Program-made: the position numbers and the translations under genes
Shown here: one piece after another, positions 15,901 through 24,779 of the stretch
Layout of the letters: each line of letters opens with the position of its first letter
Numbering within the stretch: the stretch's first letter is position 1
The notes under the pieces: generated by a model
Told to the model about the DNA's origin: nothing
Databases searched by the model: none
The model's input: the letters and a program-made list of their open reading frames with translations, nothing else
NCBI RefSeq assembly: GCF_001278075.1
Contig: NZ_CP011340.1
Location: 3,534,001 to 3,598,000, forward strand
Length of the DNA: 64,000 nt
Direction: 5' to 3'
From: Streptomyces pristinaespiralis
GTDB taxonomy: Bacteria; Actinomycetota; Actinomycetes; Streptomycetales; Streptomycetaceae

Positions 15901-18900
15901 GTAGGTGTTGGTGGTGACGTAGTCCGTGGCGTCCGTGGTGGTCGCCACGCCCTTCGGCTCGGTCGTCGTCCTGAGGTTGCCGACCTTGTCGTAGGTGTAG
16001 GCCGTCTTGCGCTCTGCGGTCAGGTTGTTCGCCGGCGCGGTCGCCGACGTCACCTGGTCCATCGGGTCGTACGCCGCCTTAGACACCGCGTTCGTCGGTG
16101 ACGTCGACTCCGTGATGTTGTCGTTGGCGTCGTAGACCGGTGCCGGGGTGGTGATGTAGACGCCCGCCGCCTGGTCCTTCGGCACCTTGCTCACCAGCGG
16201 ACGGCCGTACGTGTCGTACGTTTGCGTGCTGGTCTTGCCCAGCGCGTCGGTGACCTGGGTGACCTGGCCGCGCTCGTCGTAGACGAACTTCGTGGCCTTG
16301 GCATAGGCGTCGGTGACGGTCTTCGGGGCACCGACCACGTCGAAGTCACCGGAGATGGTGGCGTTGCCGTTGGCGTCGGTGGCTTTGATCTGCTGGCCGA
16401 AGGCGTCGTAGTCGAACTTGGTGGTGTAGTCGTCCGCCGTGGACGACGCGACCCCCTTGGGGTCGGTGACCGTCTTCAGGTTGCCGAAGGTGTCATAGCC
16501 GAACTGCCACTTGCGGCCCTCCGGGGAGGTCTTGGTGAACAGGTCGGCGCTGTAGCCGTCGAGCCGGGTCTGGTAGCTGTACCGCTGCGAGTTCGCCGGG
16601 TACGTGCCCGGGGTGCAGTCGGACGAGGGCGGGACACCGGACTTGTTGCTCTCCGCGTCACGCTGCCACAGCGGGTAGCCCGTCTTCTGGTCGTAGCAGT
16701 ACGCGGACTTCGCCCCGTTCGCCTCCTCCAGGTAGGTGACGTTGTTGTCCGCGTCCCACGACATCTTCGTGGTATGGGACTTGGCGTTGGTCGTCTGGAC
16801 AGGGCGGCCGAAGTCGTCCGTCACGTACTTGGTGGCGTGCGTCTCCGCGTCCGTCACCGTGGTGTCGACAAACTTGGTGTTGCCCGCGTTCACCGCATAG
16901 GCGAAACCGGTGTTCCCGTTGAGGCGGTCGGTGATCGTCTTGGTCCACCAGTGGTACTTCGGGTCGTCACCGGCCTGCGGAGCGTAGTACGCCATGTTGG
17001 TGGCGTTGCCGCGCGGGTCGGTGGCCTTGACCAGCTTGACGTTCTTGTTCCCCTGCGTGGCGTCGTAGGTGAACTTGAACACCTTCGGCTGCGCGGAGCC
17101 GTCACCGTCGGTGAACTGCCCGAGCAGGCCCTTGTCGGTGTAGTAGAACAAGATCTTGCGACCGGAGATGTCCGTCATGGACTTCACGTGGTCGTAGATC
17201 TTGGAGTTGGTCAGGTTGGTGCCGGTGACCTTGGCGCCGGTGGCGTCGATGTAGTCGTAGGACGCGTCACCCTTGTTGAAGTAGGTGACGGTCAGCGTCT
17301 GCCGACCAGCCGGGTCGGTAATGTACTTGAGGAACTTCGTCGGCTTGTTGTTGGACTTGCGCTCCTCGTAGGTGAACGTCTGCGTGTTGCCATTCTTGTC
17401 CACCGTGGAGGTCATGTAGCCGTCGCAGCCGAACAGGAAGCGCGTACCGTCAGGGCGCGTGAGCGTCCAGGCATCCGGTACTGGGTCCTTGGTCGGCTTG
17501 CAGTCCAGGCCGGACTTCATCGTGACCTTGTAGTGCACACCGGCCGGGGCCTTCCACACCGAGTTGGTGCTGTCCCAGCGGAAGATGTGCGTGGTGCCGT
17601 CGCCGTCCGGCAGACGGATCTCCGTCGGGTTCGGGTTGGGGCGGAAGTCCAGCGGGGCGCCCAGTCGGATGGGACCTGCCGCCTGGAACGACCAGCCGTG
17701 ACCAGCGACGGTGTCGCTGGTGTCCAGCGAGTTGTACGCGAACCGCGCGAAGGTGCTCAGGCCCCGGCCCGGGTTCGTGAACGCGTTGTATGACCAGACG
17801 CTGTTGCCCGAGGCCAGGTTGTTCATGAAGGTCGACCCGGCACCGGTGTTCTTCCCCGTGTACGAGTAGAACTTCTCCAGACCCAGCGTGTTGGAGGTCG
17901 GGTCTTCGACGGCCACGTTCTGCTTCAGCGACGGGATGCCGCCGGTGCCCGCGGACAGCCAGGTCCCGTCGGCGATCTTGCGGACGTCCCAGCCGAGTAC
18001 GTACTCGGTGCGCTTGTTGCCGGAGTCCGAGTTGATCGGGGTGGCGACCTTCGCCTGGATCGTGGCCGACTTGCCCGGCAGCAGCGCCGGGATCGGGGTC
18101 TCCAGCTGGTTGCCGCCGGTGGTGGCGTCCGTGCCGTCGGGGAGCTTCCAGGTGTAGGAGAGCTCCCGCTCACCCGCCGCCCACGCGGAGGACGTGGTGT
18201 TGGTGACCGTGAACTCCACCGTGTAGGTGGTGTTCGGCGTCATCCGGGCCGGGGTCTGCGGCGCGTAGTACGTGTCCTCCGTCGTGGAGTCGACATAGAT
18301 CACGCGCAGCAGGGGACGCAGCTGCGGGTCGGGCGCGGCGGAGGACAGGAAGATGGAGCGTTCCTGCGGGCCGGCCGTCGTCTCGTCCTTCAGCTTGATC
18401 AGGGTGCCCTTGTTGCTGGTGGGCGTCTTGACCCAGCCCTGGGTGAGGGACGTGGCGTCCCACCAGTGGCGGCCGAGGTCGGTGTTGAAGGCCGGCACGT
18501 AGTCGGAGACGACCGAGGAGTGGTCGCCGCCCGCCGTGGTCCACGCGGTGGTGGAGTTGGCGTTGTTCCAGGTGGCCTGGGTCTCCGTGAAGTCCCGGGT
18601 CAGTCCGTGCAGGTTGTACTGCGCCTTGGTCGTGGAGGTGCGCTCGGTGAGCGTGGACCACAGGAAGACCCGGCTCTCGAGCACCGTCGCGGTGGTCGGG
18701 ATCGTGGTGGTGGGCCACTTGATCACCGAACGGGTCTTGCCGTAGGTGCCGGAGTTGTTGCCCACCGTCAGCCAGTCCTGGCCGACGGTGCCCTGCTCAA
18801 CGGTGTTCAGGTTCGTCGTCGGCTTCAGCGAGGACAGCGTGGTGTCGGTGACACCGGCGCCGGCCTGGATCAGCCGCATCGTGCGGCCGGCCTTCGGGAC

Positions 18901-21135
18901 GCCGACCACGCGGGTCGGGGAGCCCAGCACCTGACCATCGGCCGTCTTGACCGCGATCTGGTAGTAGTACGACTTGCCGATCTCCGCGCTGCTGGAGTCC
19001 GGGGTCGGGACCGCGGTGGTGTCCGTGTAGGTGGTCGCCGTCTTGGCGATCGGCGCGATCAGCGTCGCGGCCGAGGGCGTGAACACCTGCTGCGTGGAGC
19101 GGTGCAGCTGGTACTCGGCGATGTCGAGGTCCGCGTCACCGGTGGTGTTCTTGTACGCCGCCCAGGACAGCTCGGGACCGGTGCCGTGCACGACGGTCGG
19201 CGAGTTCAGCGAGGTGCCGACCTTGCCGAAGGTGACCGTCAGGCGCGGGATGGTGGACGTCTCGCCGCCGTAGTCGTAGTCCCCGGCCTCGTACTGCGGA
19301 CCGCCGAGCGGAGCGGTGGAGGACTCGTCGACGGCCTTGATCACGAAGCCGTAGTTCGGCGAGGTGCCCGAGACCCACTTCTGGACGGTGTCGCCGACCC
19401 GGAAGTTGTGCCACTCGTTGTACTCGCCGATGTCCTTGCGGATCTGCGCCGGGTTGACCAGCCGGATCCCGTCCGCGACGGTCCGCTTCGTCGAGTCACC
19501 GGTGTCACCGAGGACGACCTTGCCGGTGTTGCCCTTGGCGAAGTCGATCTGCGTGGTACCGAGCTGGCGCCAGCCGGTGGTACCGGTGGCCTGGTTCACC
19601 GTGAAGTTCGCGGCGGGCTCGGCCGAGTTCACCGTGTACGGGGCGGCCGTCGCACCGTCCGTCTGCACGGGGGTGTGGACCTCGACCTTGTAGTCGGCGG
19701 CCTCGGGGACCATCGGCTGCCAGGTGTACGACTCGCCGGTCGCGGTGTTCTTGTTGTACGCGTAGTCGCTCGCGTAGCCGGTACCGCTGACCCGCGGCCA
19801 CTCACCGACCGCGGCCGTACCCGTGTCACCGTCGTCCATCACGACGCTCGTCGCGGACTGCTCGCCGACGAACGTGCTGGTCTTCTCCCACGTCGCCGTG
19901 GTCTCGTCCCACGCACCGGTCGCCCGGCGGACCTCCACGTCGACATTGGTCGAACCGGAGGTGTGGACCTGGTCGAAGTACATCGACAGCTGAGCGGTGT
20001 CGATCTTCGAACCGGTCGGGATCTCGTCCAGCGGGAACCTGATCAGCGACCGGGCGATGCCCGTGCTGCTGGTCTTGCCCGCCGACATGTCCCACGTGCT
20101 GTTGAAGTTCGTCGTCGGCGCGTCCGAGCGGACCATGACGTCCTGCGACTCGGTCGGCGACGGCGCGATCGTGATCGTCGGGTCGATCACCACCGGGTAC
20201 TGCCGCTCCGGCGCCGCCAGCCACTTGGCATCGGGAGTGACCGTCAGCCGCCACTGCTCGCCGTGCCGGGACAGCTCCTGCGACACCTTCGCGCTGTAGG
20301 ACGTGCCGTACGGGGACGCCTTGTCCTTCCTGGCGTCCGCCATGAACGCCGGGGGGATCACCAGGACCGGGTTGGCGGGGTCCTCTCCGAACAGCGCGAT
20401 CGAACCGTCGCCCCGCTCCTTCGGCTCCAGCTCGCCGGCGTCCAGCGTGAACACGAACTTCGCCGGCGTCTTCGGCGGTTCGGCCAGGGTGATGTTCTCC
20501 TTCACCCGGCCCGCACCCACCTGGTACGACACATCCGCACCGGACGCCAGGCCCTTGTAGGTGACCGTGTCACCCTTCGCGGACGGCGCGACACCCTTCG
20601 CCGCACCCTCAAGGCCCAGCGTGACCGCCTGCCCCGCGGCCGTCTCGAAACGCACCAGCTTCGACGCGTCCGCGCCGAACCAACTGCGCCCGGTGTTGGT
20701 CTTGTTCGCGAAGTCGAAGCCCTCGTCCTCGGTGGGGCGCACCGTGGTGTCGATCGGCTTCCACGACGCGCCCGACCGGTACGACGCGGGCTTCGCCGAC
20801 AGCTCGGCCTCCACCCGTCCGTCGGACAACTGCCAGAACCGCGCCTGCGGTGTGCGCCGCTCCGTCAGCTCCTTGACCCGCTGCGCGGGCGTCAGCTTCT
20901 CGCCCTTCGGCAGCTTCTGACGGCTCGGTATCTCGAGCTTGCCGCCGACCGGAGGCTTCGCTTCCTTCGTTTCCTCGTCGTCGGAGAACCATCCCGCGAT
21001 GGTGTCGACGACGCCCTTGTCGTCGTCATTGCCGGGCGGGGACTGCGGGGCCGCATAAGCGACCTGCGGCAATAGCGTTCCCGCCACCGCCGCGACCACC
21101 AGACAGGAGAGATGTCTCCTGTATGGAACTTTCAC
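12904..21135 (-). CDS. Rhs-2: full-length Rhs/YD-repeat polymorphic toxin with deaminase-like tip
   Basis: 2743 residues from the GTG at 21135, chosen because a Sec signal peptide (KVPYRRHLSC ... QVAYA, residues 1-28) starts there. Order: signal peptide; propeptide-like region; DNRLRE/CBM96-like domain (about 315-425); golvesin-like domain (about 440-570); second DNRLRE-like domain (about 760-950); a DUF6531-like entry region; YD repeats (about 1180-2440); RHS core DYSPEHNRFISRDSYAG; an Ala-rich pre-toxin stretch; tip (about 2560-2743). The tip contains DAAHAEATAAHYM and VSRNACDPDGCADFL, an HAE plus C-x4-C pattern suggesting a deaminase-fold nucleic-acid toxin. No Hint domain is seen. Exported; the cage should encapsulate the tip. 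The immunity gene follows with a GTGA overlap. Confidence 0.9.
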   Translation of the reverse strand: MKVPYRRHLSCLVVAAVAGTLLPQVAYAAPQSPPGNDDDKGVVDTIAGWFSDDEETKEAKPPVGGKLEIPSRQKLPKGEKLTPAQRVKELTERRTPQARFWQLSDGRVEAELSAKPASYRSGASWKPIDTTVRPTEDEGFDFANKTNTGRSWFGADASKLVRFETAAGQAVTLGLEGAAKGVAPSAKGDTVTYKGLASGADVSYQVGAGRVKENITLAEPPKTPAKFVFTLDAGELEPKERGDGSIALFGEDPANPVLVIPPAFMADARKDKASPYGTSYSAKVSQELSRHGEQWRLTVTPDAKWLAAPERQYPVVIDPTITIAPSPTESQDVMVRSDAPTTNFNSTWDMSAGKTSSTGIARSLIRFPLDEIPTGSKIDTAQLSMYFDQVHTSGSTNVDVEVRRATGAWDETTATWEKTSTFVGEQSATSVVMDDGDTGTAAVGEWPRVSGTGYASDYAYNKNTATGESYTWQPMVPEAADYKVEVHTPVQTDGATAAPYTVNSAEPAANFTVNQATGTTGWRQLGTTQIDFAKGNTGKVVLGDTGDSTKRTVADGIRLVNPAQIRKDIGEYNEWHNFRVGDTVQKWVSGTSPNYGFVIKAVDESSTAPLGGPQYEAGDYDYGGETSTIPRLTVTFGKVGTSLNSPTVVHGTGPELSWAAYKNTTGDADLDIAEYQLHRSTQQVFTPSAATLIAPIAKTATTYTDTTAVPTPDSSSAEIGKSYYYQIAVKTADGQVLGSPTRVVGVPKAGRTMRLIQAGAGVTDTTLSSLKPTTNLNTVEQGTVGQDWLTVGNNSGTYGKTRSVIKWPTTTIPTTATVLESRVFLWSTLTERTSTTKAQYNLHGLTRDFTETQATWNNANSTTAWTTAGGDHSSVVSDYVPAFNTDLGRHWWDATSLTQGWVKTPTSNKGTLIKLKDETTAGPQERSIFLSSAAPDPQLRPLLRVIYVDSTTEDTYYAPQTPARMTPNTTYTVEFTVTNTTSSAWAAGERELSYTWKLPDGTDATTGGNQLETPIPALLPGKSATIQAKVATPINSDSGNKRTEYVLGWDVRKIADGTWLSAGTGGIPSLKQNVAVEDPTSNTLGLEKFYSYTGKNTGAGSTFMNNLASGNSVWSYNAFTNPGRGLSTFARFAYNSLDTSDTVAGHGWSFQAAGPIRLGAPLDFRPNPNPTEIRLPDGDGTTHIFRWDSTNSVWKAPAGVHYKVTMKSGLDCKPTKDPVPDAWTLTRPDGTRFLFGCDGYMTSTVDKNGNTQTFTYEERKSNNKPTKFLKYITDPAGRQTLTVTYFNKGDASYDYIDATGAKVTGTNLTNSKIYDHVKSMTDISGRKILFYYTDKGLLGQFTDGDGSAQPKVFKFTYDATQGNKNVKLVKATDPRGNATNMAYYAPQAGDDPKYHWWTKTITDRLNGNTGFAYAVNAGNTKFVDTTVTDAETHATKYVTDDFGRPVQTTNAKSHTTKMSWDADNNVTYLEEANGAKSAYCYDQKTGYPLWQRDAESNKSGVPPSSDCTPGTYPANSQRYSYQTRLDGYSADLFTKTSPEGRKWQFGYDTFGNLKTVTDPKGVASSTADDYTTKFDYDAFGQQIKATDANGNATISGDFDVVGAPKTVTDAYAKATKFVYDERGQVTQVTDALGKTSTQTYDTYGRPLVSKVPKDQAAGVYITTPAPVYDANDNITESTSPTNAVSKAAYDPMDQVTSATAPANNLTAERKTAYTYDKVGNLRTTTEPKGVATTTDATDYVTTNTYDAIYQLTSVVNAKNDKISYEYDNVGNAVTVIDPKKNATADTTDYTGKTEYDFDHRPVKQIDAAGKFTTTQYDKDSIVVATIDQEGNKTQIVPDERGMTFEVKVPYDGTTVRTTRFHYDQVGNTTKVETPRGTATTGTDVDFAARTEYDKLNRPVKQFQPYDPADSEHNKADVYTETVYDEVGRVKKTSLPPAGDPARIDTDYTYFDNGWIKTSTDAWNIKTAYDYNNVGQQEKRTLTGDNGTSTRTMGWSHYPDGSLKGRTDAAGDPSADRSYAYEYDLNGNMLKIGETVGSTTSTPYTMTYTGLNQVDKVTEALTGQTPKTTSYTYDASGQLDTVSHPQQNSKYEYDLRNLLKKVTASQVPTDPQPDITQFTYTDRGQRATLTKGNGNTVEYTYYANSAVKTSTEKNLSGALVSSHGYEYDANGNKSKDTASLLSGDGDGLRNSVTNYTYDPVDRIKELDKTGNKPRTEQYWHDDNSNVTKQFFLQKSDLTEFYYNKNRLSSSSNLVDSSAIYDYDTFGRMKSVTENGGAAVETNTFDGFDRLIGTVRKAGDKTNTTAYRYDALDRTVEKRINNAVTYEYNYLGLDSEVLSEDLDGTLARTYQFGLGGERLSQLNHLNGESGYYGYNSHGDVETFTSYTNTPTSTYAYTAYGQDVRDEWTGLDSITAPDDEGTNPYRFNGKRWNAQSETYDMGFRDYSPEHNRFISRDSYAGAASDMSLGAGAANSNRYGFAGGNPVNNVDRDGHESCDAGCQARSQYRMDGAPVIPDPEKLEFNVQYHDGSTGLENWVDPWGIFKELSGFSDAEGCTNSPSAWQCTMAAAAAFPVAGKFLKGAKYLDDAAETAAGAKKLADAIHEQIPSAFAREVFRTTAVTAARTSDDSLVYVVTGAGRGLEKAQLDYINSLKRKDIIVATNMDAAHAEATAAHYMASNGLTPVAGGVSRNACDPDGCADFLSQVGAQMAGPVTIGTKAKIPGQSMYVWNDHEAWTNFLATMGYR

Positions 21136-21497
21136 GTCAATACCTTTCGGTGCGACGGGCCGGATTCCCCGCGCGGAAGGCATTTCCGCACACGGAAAAC
21201 GGCACGCCGAGTAAGCCCCACCGGAGGTTTCCGATGCAGCCTGGATCCGTGCCGCTCTCTGCCTGTGAACCGGGATAGGACCAGCTCACGGGCGCGGCAG
21301 CGGATTATGGATCATGAGCATGACGCCTCGTCAACCGGCCGGACATACGGGACGACCGGGCTCCGGAAAGGGGGTTGGTTCGCCCCTTTTCTCCGGTCGC
21401 TCGCGCCGCACCCGGGGGGTGGTGTATAACCGCCCGGTTCGACGACTCGAGCCGATTCAGACCACTTCGCCGACTCACCGAAAGCCGGGCTCCGTTC
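21136..21497. promoter_or_regulatory. Divergent promoter region of Rhs-2 and the MmpS-like gene
   Basis: About 360 non-coding bases between divergent genes. AAAGG about 7 bases before the GTG at 21135 is the likely Rhs-2 ribosome binding site. I see no convincing -35/-10 pair, operator palindrome or terminator. Confidence 0.5.
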
Positions 21498-22178
21498 ATG
21501 TCATCCAAGAAATCCATGGAAAGCGCAGATCGGGACGACGCGCCGAAGGACGACCCCGGAACGGGGCCGGCACCGGACGGGGCAACGACCCCGGAGACGA
21601 CCGACGAGGACGGGGCGACAACCCCGGGGACGGCCGACGAGGACGGGCCAACGACCCCGGAGACGGCCGGCGAGGACGGCATGACGCCGGACTCCCTCTC
21701 CAGCACGGAAGCGCCGGACTCCCCCTCCGGCACGGGGACCTCGGAGGGCGCCGCGGCCGAGGGTGCGTCCGGGAACGGCCGGGCCGGACTGGCCATCGCC
21801 GCCGCCCTGTTGCTCGCATGCGGCGGACTCGTCGGCTACGGCCTGCTCGACACCGAGGAGAAGAAGCCGAAGGCCCGCGCGGTACCGACCGCCGAGGTGA
21901 CGTACGAAGTCGTCGGCGAGGGCCCGGTCGAGATCTCGTACCTCGCCCGCAGCGAGGACGGCACGGCGACCGTCGTCCGGGATGCCGAGCTTCCGTGGAA
22001 GAAGACCGTCCAGGTGCCCCTGGGCAAGCCGCCGACCGTCGCCATCGTCCTCGGCGAGAAGGGTGGCCAGGCGGCCTGCACCCTCGCGATCCGCGGCGAG
22101 CACGTCCAACGGGCGACGGCGTCCGGCGAGTTCGGCCGGGCGACCTGCGCGGGCGAACTGCCCGCCGCCGGTCAGTGA
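21498..22178 (+). CDS. MmpS-like membrane protein
   Basis: 226 residues: an acidic, Thr/Pro-rich N-terminal region (about 1-90) with ATTPETTDEDG-type repeats, one membrane helix (about 96-115, AGLAIAAALLLACGGLVGYG) and a C-terminal beta-rich domain. The latter (VTYEVVGEGPVEISYLARSE ... QAACTLAIRGEHVQRATASG) fits the MmpS fold, with the two late cysteines usual in this group. MmpS proteins in mycobacteria accompany MmpL transporters; no MmpL gene is adjacent, so the role here is unknown. The ATG at 21498 lacks a strong ribosome binding site. Confidence 0.75.
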   Translation: MSSKKSMESADRDDAPKDDPGTGPAPDGATTPETTDEDGATTPGTADEDGPTTPETAGEDGMTPDSLSSTEAPDSPSGTGTSEGAAAEGASGNGRAGLAIAAALLLACGGLVGYGLLDTEEKKPKARAVPTAEVTYEVVGEGPVEISYLARSEDGTATVVRDAELPWKKTVQVPLGKPPTVAIVLGEKGGQAACTLAIRGEHVQRATASGEFGRATCAGELPAAGQ

Positions 22179-22221
22179 TCATTAGCGGTATCAGCGGTCA
22201 GCCGCGTACGGAGGATGAGGC

Positions 22222-23835
22222 ATGAGTCCGAGAGGGGCCCGCGCGGAGCGGGCGAGAAGAACACCACGCACGATCTGGCTGGTGACAGGAGCCGTCGTCC
22301 TCGGGGCGACGGGCGTCACGGCCGTCGCCGTCGGCGCGGGCGCGGAGGACGACGGCCGGCCCGCCGGCACGCGCCCGGCGCAGGCACACGCCCTGGCCCT
22401 GGACGGCAAGGACCCGAAGAAGCGCGAACTCGGCCGCACCGAGACACAGTTGTTTTCCCTGGTCGGCGTCTCCTGGGAGGACAGCCTCGACGACTTCGAG
22501 GGCACGGCCCAGATACGCACCCGCGCCGCGGACGGCGGAGCCTGGTCCGAGTGGCGCGACCTCGAATTCGACGTCCGGGCACCGGAGACCGGTGAGGGCG
22601 GCGCCTCCGGCGTACGCGGCGCCTCCGAGCCCTTGTGGGTCGGCGCCTCGGACGCCGTCGAGGCACGGGTCGTGGCCGGCGGCGAGGAGACCGCCGTCCC
22701 CGACGCACTGCGGCTCGACATGATCGACCCGGGTGTGTCCGGCCGGGACGCCACGCAGTCCGTCGCGCCCGGACGCGGCGTGGTGCAGCCGCAGCGGACC
22801 ACCACCCGCAAGCCGGCACCGACGCCGACGCCGACGCCCTCGACCACTCCCACCACCGCCGCGCCCGGCACGCCCACGGCGAGCCCGACCGGCGGGGCCG
22901 GAAGCTCTCCGTCACCCTCCGCGACCCTCGAGCCGACCCCGACCCCGACCCCGACTTCGACCCCGACCTCGCCGCCGGAGTCCGGCGATCCGACGCCGCC
23001 CGGGCCGAGCGCGGAGCCGACCACCGCCGAGCCCGGTGACCCGTCGCCGTCCGTCGAACCCTCCAGCCCTCCTCCGTCCCCCAGCGAGGACCCGGCCGGG
23101 CCGACGACGAGCACGGAACCGACGCCCCCGCCGACCGTCTCTCCCGAACCGTCGCCCACCGGGACCTCCGCGGAGCCCAGCAGCGACCCGGAGCCCGGCA
23201 CAAGCCCGAGCGCCACCGCCACGACGCCGTCCGTGCCTCCGATCGTCAGCCGCGCCGGCTGGGGCGCCGACGAGTCGCTCGTCGCCGACCCTCCCTCGTA
23301 CCTGAACAAGGTCGACGCGGTCTTCGTCCACCACACCGCCGGTACGAACACCTACGACTGCGCCGAGTCGCCCGCCATCATCCGCGCGATCCTCACCTAC
23401 CACGTGAAGACGAACGGCTGGAACGACGTCGGCTACAACTTCTTCGTCGACAAGTGCGGAACGGTCTTCGAGGGACGCGCCGGCGGAGTCGACAAGCCCG
23501 TGCAGGGCGCGCACACCTACGGTTTCAACGGCTACTCGTCCGGCATCTCCGTCCTCGGCGACTTCGAGAACGGCGGCACGCCGAGCGCCGCGGCCAAGCA
23601 GGCGGTGGCCGACGTCGCCGCGTGGAAGCTCGGCCTGCACGGCGTCGACCCCGAGGCGAAGGTGACACTCACCGCGGCGGGCGACACCGGCGTCTGGAAG
23701 AAGGGTGACCAGGCCACGCTCAACACCGTCTCCGGACACCGCGACGGCTTCGCCACGCTCTGCCCGGGCGCCACGCTCTACTCGGCGCTGCCGGAGATCC
23801 GCCGGGCGGCGGGCGCGTCGGTGTACGCGCACTGA
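22222..23835 (+). CDS. Secreted N-acetylmuramoyl-L-alanine amidase (PGRP/Ami_2)
   Basis: 537 residues. N-terminal signal or anchor segment (about 14-36), an N-terminal domain of about 150 residues, a long Pro/Ser/Thr-rich linker (about 195-340), then a PGRP-like amidase domain beginning IVSRAGWGADESL. Zinc ligands and catalytic residues are visible: VFVHHTAGTN, GYNFFVDKCGTVFEGRAGG and VSGHRDGFATLCPG. It should cleave the amide bond between muramic acid and the stem peptide outside the membrane. The start at 22222 has GGAGG seven bases upstream. It follows the MmpS-like gene by 43 bases and may be co-transcribed. Confidence 0.93.
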   Translation: MSPRGARAERARRTPRTIWLVTGAVVLGATGVTAVAVGAGAEDDGRPAGTRPAQAHALALDGKDPKKRELGRTETQLFSLVGVSWEDSLDDFEGTAQIRTRAADGGAWSEWRDLEFDVRAPETGEGGASGVRGASEPLWVGASDAVEARVVAGGEETAVPDALRLDMIDPGVSGRDATQSVAPGRGVVQPQRTTTRKPAPTPTPTPSTTPTTAAPGTPTASPTGGAGSSPSPSATLEPTPTPTPTSTPTSPPESGDPTPPGPSAEPTTAEPGDPSPSVEPSSPPPSPSEDPAGPTTSTEPTPPPTVSPEPSPTGTSAEPSSDPEPGTSPSATATTPSVPPIVSRAGWGADESLVADPPSYLNKVDAVFVHHTAGTNTYDCAESPAIIRAILTYHVKTNGWNDVGYNFFVDKCGTVFEGRAGGVDKPVQGAHTYGFNGYSSGISVLGDFENGGTPSAAAKQAVADVAAWKLGLHGVDPEAKVTLTAAGDTGVWKKGDQATLNTVSGHRDGFATLCPGATLYSALPEIRRAAGASVYAH

Positions 23836-23846
23836 CCGAGGCGGAC

Positions 23847-23884
23847 GGCGGTCGCTTACCGGCAGGACGCGGGAAGCGACCGCC
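23847..23884. terminator. Hairpin terminator
   Basis: 11-bp perfect inverted repeat (GGCGGTCGCTT and its complement) 12 bases after the amidase stop, between convergent genes. Confidence 0.65.
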
Positions 23885-23935
23885 GGGCGCAGGCCGGTGC
23901 CGGGACCGGTGCGGCGCCCGGCGCTGCCGCCTGCC

Positions 23936-24667
23936 TCAGCCCTCCAGCCAATCGCCGGCGAGCACGTCCCGTATGCCGTCGAGCGCCTCCGCCGTGCGGC
24001 CGCGGGCATGGATCCAGGAGCCCGCGTCGTCGCGGAGCAGCACGTCGCGGTACAGGAACCAGCGGATGCACGGATCCTCTGCCGGATACAGGGGGAACGG
24101 CAGCCTGGTGGCGTCCCGTTCCAGCCGCTCGAGGACCTCGTCGTCCGGGGCGTCCAGGTAGTCGACCGGCCCGGTCGGTGCTTGCGCGGCCTCGGACAGC
24201 ACGATCTCCAGGAAGGCCAGCGAGGTCCGCTCCAGCCAGCCCTCCCACCGCTCGGCGTTCTTGTCGGCCAGGTCGGGGCGCACGAGCACCGGCGGATCGT
24301 CGAGTGCGAGGTCCCTGAGCAGAATGCCCCAGCGTGCCGCGCCCTGGTTCTCGTCGCGGAAGACGAGCGCCTCCCCCGCCTCGTCGACGTACAACTCGGC
24401 CAGGGCACGCAGCGTGTCGTGGTTCGACGTCAGGTCCTCGCGCCCGCCGAGCAGCGTGTACGCCTCACGCAGGGCGGGCGGCAGCCGCAGGCCAAGACGC
24501 TCCTCGGCCGCCGCGACCTCGGCCTCGGGACATCCGCCGGTGTCGAGCGGAGCGGCCGTCCAGTGCTCCGCGAATCCGCGGACGAAGTCCCAGGCCGCGT
24601 GCCGGTCCTCTGCACCGGCCGCCAACGACCGGACCAGGTCGAACTCGTGTGTCATGGCGGCGACCAT
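23936..24667 (-). CDS. SMI1/KNR4 (SUKH) family protein
   Basis: 243 residues. The N-terminal third shows the SUKH signature: CPEAEVAAAEERLGLRLPPA, LREAYTLLGGREDLTSNHD, then WGILLRDLALDDPPVLV. Further conserved aromatic positions follow (LERTSLAFLEIVLSE, IRWFLYRDVLLRDD). SUKH proteins are often immunity proteins but also occur as free-standing cellular proteins; no toxin gene is next to this one. The ATG at 24667 is preferred over the one at 24655 because GGAGG lies eight bases upstream of it. Confidence 0.8.
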   Translation of the reverse strand: MVAAMTHEFDLVRSLAAGAEDRHAAWDFVRGFAEHWTAAPLDTGGCPEAEVAAAEERLGLRLPPALREAYTLLGGREDLTSNHDTLRALAELYVDEAGEALVFRDENQGAARWGILLRDLALDDPPVLVRPDLADKNAERWEGWLERTSLAFLEIVLSEAAQAPTGPVDYLDAPDDEVLERLERDATRLPFPLYPAEDPCIRWFLYRDVLLRDDAGSWIHARGRTAEALDGIRDVLAGDWLEG

Positions 24668-24779
24668 ACCGGCGGCCTCCGACAGCGGCGGCAGGAGCCG
24701 GCGGACCGGCTCCCCGGCCCGAACAGGCCGTCCTCGTCGAGGTGTCACGGCGCGCATCGCGTCACCGCGCCGCAGCGGT

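Noticed and set aside
23936..24667. Third polymorphic toxin immunity locus at the SUKH gene
   Set aside because: No toxin or Rhs fragment is adjacent; the neighbours are an amidase and a hypothetical protein, so it is treated as a stand-alone SUKH protein.
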